From Novosphingobium umbonatum (lineage in GTDB: Bacteria > Pseudomonadota > Alphaproteobacteria > Sphingomonadales > Sphingomonadaceae), in the NCBI RefSeq assembly GCF_004005905.1, contig NZ_SACO01000009.1, forward strand, positions 62,001 to 126,000: a stretch of 64,000 bases of DNA, written 5' to 3'. The notes under the pieces are model-generated. The model saw nothing but the letters and a program-made list of their open reading frames with translations, had not been told where the DNA came from and did no database searches. The translations under genes and the position numbers were made by a program. Positions within the stretch are counted from its first letter, which is position 1. Every line of letters starts with the position of its first letter. This document shows, piece after piece, positions 9,009 through 17,716 of this stretch.

Positions 9009-9257
9009 AAGAAAAACGCTTCCTTCCCCAAGGGGCCATGAGCCCGAAACAGCCGCACCCGCAAATGGATAAGCCAACCATGGTCGCTGTCTGGTTAGCA
9101 TGGCTTGTGCAAGCATGCTTAACGTTGGCGCAAGTCAAAGGAAAGAGCAGGAAGGGGGCGGAATTGGAACCACAGGCCTGAAATAAAGCCGTTTCGGGCA
9201 TGATGGGGTGATTTGCTGCAATATAGGCGCGGTAAACGCTCTCCTGGGGGACAACCT
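9009..9257. other. Gap between response regulator and secretion operon
   Basis: No convincing gene is seen. On the minus strand TTGACT is present without a clear -10 element. The gap is long enough to hold a promoter and operator for the secretion genes, possibly recognised by the LuxR-type regulator encoded upstream; this is inference from position. Confidence 0.3.
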
Positions 9258-10205
9258 TTAGTTTTGCAGCGCACGCACCGCAAAGGCCGCCGCCGCCGCG
9301 CGGGTTTCCACGCCCAGCTTGATGAACACCTGCTCCAGATGCTTGTTCACCGTGCGGGGGGAGATATCGAGGATTTCGCTGATCACGCGGTTGGGCTTGC
9401 CATGGCTGATCCACAACAGCACCTCGGCCTCGCGCAGGGTCAGGCCGTGGCGGGCCTGTAACAGGGCAATGTCGGCGGCGGGATTTACATCATTGATCCG
9501 CACCAGCATCTCGGCCCCGCGCAGGCGGGTGACCAGCACCAGTTCCAGCGTGGCATGGGGCAGGTCGATCCTTATGGTCGCGCCATTCTCCTCGGCGCGG
9601 GCCAGACGGGCCAGTGCGGGGGCCAGAGCATCGGGCGCGGGGCCACTGATCCGGCGCCATGCGGGGAAATAATCCTCCAGCAGGCTGCCTGCTTGCGGGG
9701 TCCACCATTCGATGCTCTGCCCCTGCGACACCGCGATCAGATGCCGCCCGCTGGCATCCAGCGCGGCCTGGCTGTCCTGTGCCAGACGGGCATTGGCCAT
9801 ATGCACCCGCACCCGCGCCACCAATTCGTTGATGACCAAAGGTTTGCGCACATAATCCACGCTGCCCGCCTCCAGCGCGGCCAGCACATGCTCGCTTTCG
9901 GTCAGGCCAGTCATGAAAATGACGGGGACGCGGGCGCTGGCCGGTTGGCGTTTGAGGATGCGGGTGGCCTCGAAGCCGCCCATGCCGGGCATGACGGCAT
10001 CCATCAGGATCAGATCGGGGGTGATATGGGCCAGCAAGGCCAGCGCTGCCTCGCCGCTGGTGGCGATCAGCACCCGCATGCCTTCGGCCTCCAGCGTATC
10101 GGCCAGAAAGCGCAGGGATTCGGGCGTATCATCCACCACCAGCACTGTGTCCGTATGCGCCTGCGGGCTTTGCTGGTCGGGAGCGACGGAGGACAGGGCG
10201 CTCAT
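9258..10205 (-). CDS. Response regulator with LuxR-type DNA-binding domain
   Basis: A cytoplasmic transcription regulator of 315 residues. The receiver domain (about 20-140) shows VLVVDDTPES, the phosphoacceptor Asp69 in LILMDAVMPG, the conserved Thr in FMTGL and Lys in RKPL. A middle region (about 145-250) is not recognised and may be PAS-like. The C-terminus (about 252-315) is a LuxR/GerE helix-turn-helix with LTLREAEVLLWISHGKPN and ISPRTVNKHLEQVF. The start overlaps the hybrid kinase stop (ATGA), so the kinase is its likely partner. The secretion genes 250 bp downstream are likely targets. Confidence 0.9.
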   Translation of the reverse strand: MSALSSVAPDQQSPQAHTDTVLVVDDTPESLRFLADTLEAEGMRVLIATSGEAALALLAHITPDLILMDAVMPGMGGFEATRILKRQPASARVPVIFMTGLTESEHVLAALEAGSVDYVRKPLVINELVARVRVHMANARLAQDSQAALDASGRHLIAVSQGQSIEWWTPQAGSLLEDYFPAWRRISGPAPDALAPALARLARAEENGATIRIDLPHATLELVLVTRLRGAEMLVRINDVNPAADIALLQARHGLTLREAEVLLWISHGKPNRVISEILDISPRTVNKHLEQVFIKLGVETRAAAAAFAVRALQN

Positions 10206-12004
10206 ACCTGCAAATCCTGTGTCGCGGCGCGCACTTGCGTGGCCAGACCCGACAGGTCGAACCGGTCAAGGCAGCCCAGCAGGCTGGTTGCCAAAGGCTT
10301 GGTTTCGGGCACGGCCTGCTCCAGCGCGCGGATGCTGCGTTCGATCCCGCGCACATGGCCGATGCGCACATCATTTTCGATGTCGGACAGAAAGGGCAGC
10401 GCGGCAGCGGGCAGGCGGGTGGTATTAGGGCTGACGGGGGCTTCCTCCTCGGCGGTAGCGCCCTGCCATTGCAGCTCCAATTGGTTGCCCACGACATCGA
10501 TCAGCGCGTCCAGATCGACCGGTTTGATCAGGAACTGGTCATGGGCAACAAAGCCCGCGCTGCCGGTGTGGATCTCATGCGCGTCGCCCGAAACCATTAC
10601 AATGCGAATGTCGGCCCCATGCAAATCGCGCAGCCGCCGCGCCACTTCCCAGCCCGACAGGCCGGGCATGGTGACATCCAGCAGCACCAGCTCCGGCTTG
10701 TGCTGACGCGCCAGCGCCAAACCCTTGTCGCCATCATTGGCGGTCATGATGGTAAAGCCCAAAGGCTCCAGTAGCCCGCGCAACAGGCCGAGCTGGTCCG
10801 GATCATCATCGATCAGCAACACGCTGCGGCTGGGGCCGGCAAAGCCGGTGATCGCCTGCGGGCTGCGCAAGTCCTGAATCGGCGCGGCCACGGGGCCCAG
10901 CATCAGCTTGACGGTGAAGGTCGTGCCTTCGCCCTCCTCGCTTTCCACCGACAGATCGCCGCCCAGAATATGTACCAAGGCCTGACTGATGGCGAGGCCC
11001 AGCCCGATGCCCTTTTGCCTTTGCGCCTCGGGATGGCTGCCGCGTTCAAAGGGGGCGAACAGCTTGTCCAGATCCTTGGGCGGAATGCCGATCCCGCTAT
11101 CGGCAATGGTAAAGGTCACCAGTTGCGCGCGATAGGCGACGCGGAAAGTGACATGGCCCGCCTTGGTGAATTTGATGGCATTGGACAAAAGGTTGATCAG
11201 GATCTGCCGCAAGCGTTTCTGGTCGGTGCCGACGAAATCGGGCAGGTGACCGCTGGTTTCATAGTTGAACACCAGCCCTTTGGACTGCGCCTGCGGGCGG
11301 AACATCTTGGCCAGTTGGTCGAGGAAGCTTTTCAGACGCACCGTGTCTTTGGACAGGCGCAAAACCCCGCTTTCGACATGGCTGATGTCCAGCAGCCCTT
11401 CGACCAGATTGGTCAGATGCTCGCTCGAACGGCGGATGATCTTGGCCGCCTCCAACGGGGCGATGTCATGCCCGCGCTCCATCAATTGCGCATAGCCATA
11501 GATGGAATTGAGCGGCGAGCGGATTTCATGGCTGACAGAGATGAGATAGCGGCTCTTGGCCAGACTGGCCGCTTCGGCCGATTCCTTGGCCTGCCGCAAT
11601 TGTTCCAGCGTGGATTGGTGGGCATCCACTTCGGCGCGCAGGCTGGTGACATGGGTTTGCACCTCGCGCATGGCGGCGCGGCGGCTTTGATGTTCCTGCA
11701 CCAGCACCAGCGCCAGACCCCAGCCCAGCGCCAAGAGCACTGCAAGCAAGCCTCCCAGCACCACTCGCAACACCGGCAAGGAGGTCTGCGCCACATGCGG
11801 CACCAGCACCACATAGGCCGCCCCCAGCAAAGCCACCATCGCCAGCGACAATCCGCCCAGTGCCAGTGTCGCCTGCCCCATCCGGCTGTGCAGCCAAGCC
11901 GCCAGCCTGTCCGGCAACAGCGCCAGTGCGGATCGCAGCAGGGAGCGGAGAGAGGCGGTCGCTTGCATCCCCGCCATGATGCGCCGCTGGCAGAATGCTG
12001 CCAT
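10202..12004 (-). CDS. Hybrid sensor histidine kinase/response regulator
   Basis: A 600-residue membrane-bound kinase. Two hydrophobic helices (about 45-68 and 78-102) enclose only a very short loop, so sensing may be within the membrane or through partners. A coiled coil leads to the H-box SVSHEIRSPLNS (His159), then the ATPase domain with NLLSNAIKFT, DSGIGIP, FAPFERG and GLGLAIS. A receiver domain follows with DDDPDQL and phosphoacceptor LLDVTMPG. The last 80 residues are helical and unassigned; no HPt histidine motif is obvious. It overlaps the response regulator gene. Internal ATGs at 11977 and 11968 are alternative starts. Confidence 0.9.
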   Translation of the reverse strand: MAAFCQRRIMAGMQATASLRSLLRSALALLPDRLAAWLHSRMGQATLALGGLSLAMVALLGAAYVVLVPHVAQTSLPVLRVVLGGLLAVLLALGWGLALVLVQEHQSRRAAMREVQTHVTSLRAEVDAHQSTLEQLRQAKESAEAASLAKSRYLISVSHEIRSPLNSIYGYAQLMERGHDIAPLEAAKIIRRSSEHLTNLVEGLLDISHVESGVLRLSKDTVRLKSFLDQLAKMFRPQAQSKGLVFNYETSGHLPDFVGTDQKRLRQILINLLSNAIKFTKAGHVTFRVAYRAQLVTFTIADSGIGIPPKDLDKLFAPFERGSHPEAQRQKGIGLGLAISQALVHILGGDLSVESEEGEGTTFTVKLMLGPVAAPIQDLRSPQAITGFAGPSRSVLLIDDDPDQLGLLRGLLEPLGFTIMTANDGDKGLALARQHKPELVLLDVTMPGLSGWEVARRLRDLHGADIRIVMVSGDAHEIHTGSAGFVAHDQFLIKPVDLDALIDVVGNQLELQWQGATAEEEAPVSPNTTRLPAAALPFLSDIENDVRIGHVRGIERSIRALEQAVPETKPLATSLLGCLDRFDLSGLATQVRAATQDLQV

Positions 12005-12062
12005 GGGCGGTTTGACGTAGGGAAGCGTTTGAAATCTGGCCGCCCTGCGGAAGTTGTCAGAG

Positions 12063-12773
12063 TTAACTGCTATAAAGGTTGCAGGTCATGCGGGTAGCGG
12101 CCGGCGAGGGATTATAGATCTGCGTATAATCGCGCAGGTCGCGCACCACGAAACTGGCGGTGGTGTGGATCAGGCGGTTCTTGATATAGATGGTGCCGAA
12201 CAAGGGTTGGTATTCATAATTGAGCTCGACAAAAATCGCGCCAACCCCGCTGGGGGCATTCACCTTATAGCCGGTGTCGCCCATGCCGTTGGGCATGGCG
12301 GTGCCGGCATTGGCGGCGGTGGCATCGGTGCCCGCAGTGGTGCTGGTCGTGCCATAGGAGGAATCATAGCCCGTCCCGCTTTTCAGCCCGATGCAGCGTT
12401 GCCAATGGATGCGTTGCACCACGCCGGTGTCATAGGATTGCTGCACATTTTCCAGACTGGAGATGATGACGCGCCCATGGGTGGACAGGCCCAGCCCGCT
12501 GCCTTGCAGGCGCGCGCCGGTCAGCACGTCATTCATGTCCACCTCGCGGATCTGGGTGGCGGCCAAAGCGCTGCTTAACCCTACGCGGCTGGCATTGTCG
12601 GCCAGATTGAGCGCCAATTGGCTGACCTGCAATTGCACGCGGGCGTAATTGGCATATTCGATCCCTGCCGATCCCAGAAAGAACACCAGCGGCAGCGACA
12701 GGCTGAACTCGATCAGCGAGGCGCCGCGGCGGCATCGGAACAGGTCGCGCCACAGGCTTTGCATCAACCGCAT
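12063..12773 (-). CDS. TadE-family pseudopilin-like protein
   Basis: A 236-residue protein with a short basic N-terminus (FRCRRGASLIEFSLSLPLVFFLG) matching the TadE pattern: basic cluster, Glu in the first turn, then one hydrophobic helix (about 17-38). The rest is predicted extracytoplasmic and rich in Ser, Thr, Asn and Gly. TadE-type proteins are processed minor pilins of Tad pili. ATG 12773 overlaps the upstream gene by 10 bases; ATG 12764 would give a 1-base TGATG overlap. No other Tad machinery (flp, cpaB, cpaF, prepilin peptidase) is in the window. Confidence 0.8.
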   Translation of the reverse strand: MRLMQSLWRDLFRCRRGASLIEFSLSLPLVFFLGSAGIEYANYARVQLQVSQLALNLADNASRVGLSSALAATQIREVDMNDVLTGARLQGSGLGLSTHGRVIISSLENVQQSYDTGVVQRIHWQRCIGLKSGTGYDSSYGTTSTTAGTDATAANAGTAMPNGMGDTGYKVNAPSGVGAIFVELNYEYQPLFGTIYIKNRLIHTTASFVVRDLRDYTQIYNPSPAATRMTCNLYSS

Positions 12774-13348
12774 ATCGTGGCGGCCGCATAAGTGGTCTGC
12801 CCCGACCATGGCTGGTTTTTCAGCGCAGTGACCGCGGTAAGCGTGACGCTACGCCCCCATCCGATCCATTGGGTAACGGGGAAAAGGCGGGGATAGGTGA
12901 TCTTGACCGTATAGACCACCGTATCATCGGCATTGCCGCCGCCAGTCAGGCCCGGATCGGCGTCCCATGTTGCATTGCCATTGGTGTCGGTGAAGCATTC
13001 GCCGCTGTCATATTGGCCGTTGCCATTGGCGTCCGTAAAGCTTTCGGGCGTGATCGCGCCATAGGAGGCATAGGATTTTCGCGTGGGATAGCCGCTGACA
13101 AAGGCGGCATTGCCGTTCAGATTGCGCACCGCCTGCAAGACACCGGCGTCGATGGTGGTGGTATTGGCATTTTCGATCGTGCTGTCGCGGCCCGCTTTCT
13201 GCACCGCTCCCGTCAGCACCGCCTGAATATAGGCCTGATAGGCCAGCTCCATCATCCCCATCCCCAGCGTGAGCATGATCGGCAAGACCATGGCAAATTC
13301 GACCAAGGCCCCGCCGCGCCGGTCAAGGAACAGGCCGCGCCCGATCAT
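12764..13348 (-). CDS. TadE-family pseudopilin-like protein with calcium-loop-like repeats
   Basis: A 194-residue protein whose N-terminus (LDRRGGALVEFAMVLPIML) has the TadE-type basic patch, Glu and hydrophobic helix (about 13-37). In the predicted periplasmic domain two adjacent acidic loops, DANGNGQYDSGE (106-117) and DTNGNATWDADP (121-132), follow the DxNxNGxxDxxE style of EF-hand/dockerin calcium loops. The start overlaps the TadG-like stop (ATGA). It is probably part of a minor-pilin set with its neighbours; calcium binding is inference. Confidence 0.8.
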   Translation of the reverse strand: MIGRGLFLDRRGGALVEFAMVLPIMLTLGMGMMELAYQAYIQAVLTGAVQKAGRDSTIENANTTTIDAGVLQAVRNLNGNAAFVSGYPTRKSYASYGAITPESFTDANGNGQYDSGECFTDTNGNATWDADPGLTGGGNADDTVVYTVKITYPRLFPVTQWIGWGRSVTLTAVTALKNQPWSGQTTYAAATICG

Positions 13349-15081
13349 TGCGCGATCCTCAATTTGGCCATTTGCGAGGCGATGGTGGAAAATTGCGTGG
13401 CCAGCCCCGCGCCGCTGGTCGAGGATAGCGCCTGGGCGGGTGTGGTGGCGCAGGCTTGCAACTGGCTGGTGGTGCCCATGCCAAGGGCCACCGTCCAGAC
13501 GCTGATATTGCGCGCCTTTGCCGCCGAACAGGCCGCCAGAAAGCGGGCGTTGTGGTAATCTTTCAAGCTGCCGTAATTGCCGCCCGAAACGCGCTTGTCA
13601 TAATATTCGATGCCATACATGCCATAGATGGAGGTACTGGGCGCCATATCGCCATCGGTCAGGAACACCAGCACGCGGCGGGGGGCTTCATGCCCGCTCC
13701 ATGCGGCGGTGTCGGCGGCGAACAGGCCGGTGGGGGACAAGAGCCGTGTGCCCCAGATCATGCCCACATCGTGATAAGTGCCGCCCATCGGTTTGAAATC
13801 GGCGGCATTGACATAGGCCGAAATCTGGGCGCGGGTCATGGTTTGCAAACGCGCCACCGGCTTGCCGCAGGAAATTAGGCCGGATTTGAAATAGGTGGCT
13901 ATGCCCAGATTGGTGTGGCTGGCGCTATCGCCGGTGGACGTGGCATTGGCGGTGCTGTTCAAATTCCATCGCGCATAGATCAGTTCGGGCCACATCGGCT
14001 TCCATTGGGTGTTGATATCATTGGTCGGCGCCAGATCGGGGTTGAGGTCATTGGGCAGGGCCGATTGGCTGAAACTGGTTGCGCCTGCGGTGGTGGAGCG
14101 CTCTTCGAGGCAGCCGGTCCATTGGCTGGTGGCGTTGGTGGTCTTGCTGGGGTCATCCACGGTGTTGCCGCGGGCAAAGCTGTTCACATTGACCGAGCTG
14201 GCCTGATATTGCCAAACCGGCTGTCCATTGTTCCAGCCCGATTGATAACGGGTCTGATAGGTCCAGCTGTTGTTGGTGCTGCTGGCGCCGCCCACCACAT
14301 AGCCGGAATCAATATCCATCACCGCGCGGCCTGCATTGATGGTGGATGTATAGGTGACAAAGCCATAGCGCACATGGGTGGTGGGATCGGCCGCTGCCGT
14401 CATCGTGTCGTAAAAGCTCAGCACTGCCGAGCGTAAGGCGGATATGCGTGATCCCGACGCCTCGGGCACGGCATAGGCGGTGGTGCCCGGATAGCCTGCG
14501 ACCGAAAGATTGCCGCTGCCGCTGCCATCGGCGGGGCGGGTATAGGCGGTGGCCGGATGGTTGCTGACATAGGCGCTGCAGGTGGTCGAATCGTCCGTCG
14601 GCAGGCAGGCCATCGATCCGGTGGTGTCCGGCACGAACATCACATCGACATCGCTGACCTGATATTTGCCCTCGCAACTGGCGTTGAGCGTGATGGAGGG
14701 AAAGCCGAAAATCCGCATCAGGCTCATCGGCACGGTGGCATGGGCCGCGCCCATCACCTGCGCATCGCTGCTTTTGCTGGGGGTAAAGCTGATGGCGGTA
14801 ATGCCATACCAGCCCACGCGGATATTGTTGGCGAAATAGGCATTGGCCGCCGCAGTCGCGGTGGCATCCAGCGTGGTGCTGCTGGTGGTTGTATCCACCA
14901 TCGCCTTGCGTCCGGCCAGCACGCCGGCATCGCAGGCCTGTTGCAGCCGGGCATTGACCATATAGAGCCGCCCGCCATCAATCGCGCATCCGACAAAGGC
15001 CAGCAACAGCGAGGTGATCAAGGCCATGATCGGCAGCGCATTGCCACCTTGTCCGCGCAGTAAGGCGCGGATCAAGGGCAT
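13345..15081 (-). CDS. TadG-like protein with von Willebrand factor A domain
   Basis: ATG 15081 gives 578 residues beginning with a Tad-type N-terminus (LLRGQGGNALPIMALITSLL) and one membrane helix (about 14-33), followed by GCAIDGGRLYMVNARLQQACDA, typical of TadG. From about residue 145 a VWA domain begins with a MIDAS-like DTTGSM (152-157) and later VLVFLTDGDMAPS. The long Ser/Thr/Asn-rich part is predicted extracytoplasmic. It is the first gene of a three-gene coupled set. Confidence 0.85.
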   Translation of the reverse strand: MPLIRALLRGQGGNALPIMALITSLLLAFVGCAIDGGRLYMVNARLQQACDAGVLAGRKAMVDTTTSSTTLDATATAAANAYFANNIRVGWYGITAISFTPSKSSDAQVMGAAHATVPMSLMRIFGFPSITLNASCEGKYQVSDVDVMFVPDTTGSMACLPTDDSTTCSAYVSNHPATAYTRPADGSGSGNLSVAGYPGTTAYAVPEASGSRISALRSAVLSFYDTMTAAADPTTHVRYGFVTYTSTINAGRAVMDIDSGYVVGGASSTNNSWTYQTRYQSGWNNGQPVWQYQASSVNVNSFARGNTVDDPSKTTNATSQWTGCLEERSTTAGATSFSQSALPNDLNPDLAPTNDINTQWKPMWPELIYARWNLNSTANATSTGDSASHTNLGIATYFKSGLISCGKPVARLQTMTRAQISAYVNAADFKPMGGTYHDVGMIWGTRLLSPTGLFAADTAAWSGHEAPRRVLVFLTDGDMAPSTSIYGMYGIEYYDKRVSGGNYGSLKDYHNARFLAACSAAKARNISVWTVALGMGTTSQLQACATTPAQALSSTSGAGLATQFSTIASQMAKLRIAQ

Positions 15082-15220
15082 GGGCGGCAGAGATGGACTT
15101 CGAATCGGCACGGGCGCGCGGTTTCCTGCGATCCGCCCTGGTCGCATGGCGGCGGTTCGGAACAGGATTATGCCCCTGTTATGGTTGCCAAGCCGCCAGC
15201 GCTCCCTAGGGGAATCTGCG

Positions 15221-17236
15221 TTATCCCAGATGCATGCCTTTCAAATCTTCGGCAGGGGCGGGGCGGGACAGCAGGAAGCCCTGGAAATTGTTGCAGCCAC
15301 AGGCGGCCAACCGGTCGCGTTGGTGCTGGGTTTCCACCCCTTCGGCCACGATCTCCAGCTTCAACGCCTTGCCCAGACGGACGATGGCGTCGACCAGCCC
15401 TTCAGCCTCGTCATTGGCTTCCAGATTATGCACAAAGCTGCGGTCGATCTTGATCTTGTCCACCGAGAAACGCTTGAGCAGGCTGAGGCTGGAATAGCCG
15501 GTGCCGAAATCATCGAGCGCGATGGAGAAGCCTTCCTGCTTCAGCATGATGATATTGTCGCGCGTGGTGCCATCATCGCCCAGCAGCGCGGTTTCGGTGA
15601 TCTCTATTTCGTAACGCGAGGGGTCGACATGGAATTCGGCCACCAATCGCGTCAATGTCCCCATGAACATCGGCGAACGTAATTGCAGGGAGGACACATT
15701 GATGGCCACCCGCGTGTTGACCCATGTGCAGGTTTCTTCAAACACGCGGCGGAAAATATATTCGCCCAGATCAAGGATCAGCCCGCTTTCCTCGCATAGC
15801 GGAACAAAGATCGAGGGCGGGATCGCCCCGCGTTCGGGATGGGTCCAGCGTACCAGCGCCTCCATCGCGTCAATATGGCCGCGTGCGTCCATCTGGGGCT
15901 GATAGACCATTTTCAACCCGCCTTCGGCCAGAGCCTGACGCAGGTCGCTCTCCAGACTGCGGCGCATGCGCAAGGCGGCATCCATATCGGGTTCAAAGAA
16001 AGTCACGCGGTTGCGGCCGCCTTCCTTCGATCCATAAAGCGCCATATCGGCCTGCCGCAGCACTTCGGCCGCGTCCAGTTCGGGGTTGGTGATCAGCGTG
16101 ACGCCGATGGAGACGCCCACTTCCACCGTGCCCGCCTCCAATTGGAACGGGGTCTCGAACAATTTGAGCACGCGCTCGGCCAGATGCGAGGCACCGGCGG
16201 CGTTGGTTTCGGGCTGCAGGATGACAAATTCATCGCCGCCCAGACGCGCCACCGTATCGGAATCGCGGCACAGGTCGGTCAGGCGGCGGGCAACCTGCTG
16301 GATCAATTCATCCCCTGCATGATGGCCCAAAGTGTCATTCACTTCCTTGAACCGGTCCAGATCAAGGCAATGCACCGCGATCTCGCCATAATAGCGGCGC
16401 GACATGGCCAGCATCTGGCGCAGGCGGTCAAACATCATGGCGCGGTTGGCCAATCCGGTCAGCATGTCGTGAAAGGCCAGATGGCGCGCATGGGCCTCGG
16501 CGGCGATCAGATCGCTGGCGGCATGGGTGCTTTGCCGCATGAAGAACCACACCGCCACGCCGAAGACAGCGGTAAAGCCGATCAGGATGAAGGGCATGCG
16601 GGCGCGCAAATCGCCGATGGGATCGGCAGGCTGCCATTCCAGCAGCGCGGTGACATGGCCCTGCTTGTCGGTCAAAGGCAGGCGCGCGGGCAATTGCGGG
16701 CGGTCGCCGGGGGACAGGATGCGGGCTTGGAGCAAATGATGCTGGCGACCAAATTGCTGCACCAGCGCATCGTCCACCGCGATGACGGCTTCGGCACGGG
16801 CCAGTTTGCCAGCCTTGCCCGCCTGCGCCACCAGAATGATGCTGGGGTTGCGCGTTCCGGCATCGGCCACGACTCGCCACCCTATGGGGGCATCGGGGCT
16901 GGCTGCATGGACCTCCACCTGTCCCGAACCACTCATCGCCCGCAAGGGGGCGGCCAATTGCTGTTCGATCCATCCCTTATTGCCCGCGTTCAATTGCAGG
17001 GGCGTATCGGAAGGCGCTGTCAGGCTGGCAAAGCTGCGCTGATAGCTGTCCAGCATCTGCTGCCAGCTTTGCTCTACCACATTGCGTTCATAGGCTTTTC
17101 CGCTTTGGGCTATTTCATGGAACAGCAAGAATGAATTGAGCACCAGCATCAGCAGCGCCCCCACCACCAGCATGGCAATAGGGCGGAACAGGCCTGCCCG
17201 GCGCTGTTCCTGTGTGGGCGTTACATCCGGCTCCAT
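15221..17236 (-). CDS. Membrane-bound GGDEF-EAL cyclic-di-GMP protein
   Basis: A 671-residue protein. The N-terminal helix (about 17-38) and a second helix (about 205-228) enclose a periplasmic sensory region. The GGDEF domain shows RLGGDEFVIL near residue 332, an upstream RxxD inhibitory site (RDSD) and KEVNDTLGHHAGDE. The EAL domain has MEALVRW near residue 459, the N of NVSSLQL, ITETALL, DDFGTGYSSL, KIDRSFV and AEGVET. Both catalytic sets look intact, so it may make and degrade c-di-GMP. It lies 139 bp downstream of the TadG-like gene on the same strand and may influence surface attachment. Confidence 0.93.
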   Translation of the reverse strand: MEPDVTPTQEQRRAGLFRPIAMLVVGALLMLVLNSFLLFHEIAQSGKAYERNVVEQSWQQMLDSYQRSFASLTAPSDTPLQLNAGNKGWIEQQLAAPLRAMSGSGQVEVHAASPDAPIGWRVVADAGTRNPSIILVAQAGKAGKLARAEAVIAVDDALVQQFGRQHHLLQARILSPGDRPQLPARLPLTDKQGHVTALLEWQPADPIGDLRARMPFILIGFTAVFGVAVWFFMRQSTHAASDLIAAEAHARHLAFHDMLTGLANRAMMFDRLRQMLAMSRRYYGEIAVHCLDLDRFKEVNDTLGHHAGDELIQQVARRLTDLCRDSDTVARLGGDEFVILQPETNAAGASHLAERVLKLFETPFQLEAGTVEVGVSIGVTLITNPELDAAEVLRQADMALYGSKEGGRNRVTFFEPDMDAALRMRRSLESDLRQALAEGGLKMVYQPQMDARGHIDAMEALVRWTHPERGAIPPSIFVPLCEESGLILDLGEYIFRRVFEETCTWVNTRVAINVSSLQLRSPMFMGTLTRLVAEFHVDPSRYEIEITETALLGDDGTTRDNIIMLKQEGFSIALDDFGTGYSSLSLLKRFSVDKIKIDRSFVHNLEANDEAEGLVDAIVRLGKALKLEIVAEGVETQHQRDRLAACGCNNFQGFLLSRPAPAEDLKGMHLG

Positions 17237-17716
17237 TCGCCATTCCCCAAATTTTGCGGAACTGTTGGCCTTCGATACTGCCAGCGCGCCGCTTTGTTAC
17301 ATTATTGTAGTCTTGCATAAGGCTCTCGCCTTGCAGAAGGTTTGGCAAAAGCGCCCTGTGTTTAACCTAGGGATGGCAAAAAATTTGTTCAGCATGTCGG
17401 GCAAGGATTTGGTGAAAACTGATCCTCCACAATGGGACTCGTGACTTGGCTCCTAGGCACAATGTCCTAGGGATTGCTGCGTGGGTGACCGGTGGGAGGG
17501 TTGCGCGCTTTTTCCCCAGATTTGTTGGCAGGCCGCGCCTTTGTCGTTAAGGCGCGCGCAGCCATCAATTGTCTGGCGTTTCAACACTATTGCCATGTTT
17601 CATCGGGAAGGACGGGTGTGACCGCCGGTAATCCCACGGGAAAATGGATAAATACGTGCTTGAGCGCGGCCAAGCCTTGGCGTTAAGCCTGTCTAACTTG
17701 CAATGGAATTTCAGCC
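17237..17716. other. 480-bp intergenic region between GGDEF-EAL gene and rpe
   Basis: No protein gene is convincing here. The region should hold divergent promoters. It contains three CCTAGG hexamers (17366, 17452, 17466) and a GC-rich foldable segment (17499-17563) described separately. No riboswitch class was recognised. Confidence 0.4.
17499..17563 (+). ncRNA. Candidate structured RNA or leader element upstream of rpe
   Basis: GGTTGCGCGC (17499-17508) can pair with GCGCGCAGCC (17554-17563) with one G-U pair. Inside, GCGCCTT (17535-17541) pairs with AAGGCGC (17549-17555), so the two stems share only two bases and could stack. No T-run follows, so it is not a typical terminator. The strand is assigned by the neighbouring rpe gene. 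Function is unknown. Confidence 0.25.

Noticed and set aside
17237..17716. 6S RNA or riboswitch upstream of rpe
   Set aside because: The foldable part is only about 65 bases, without the long central bubble of 6S RNA or any known aptamer core that could be recognised.
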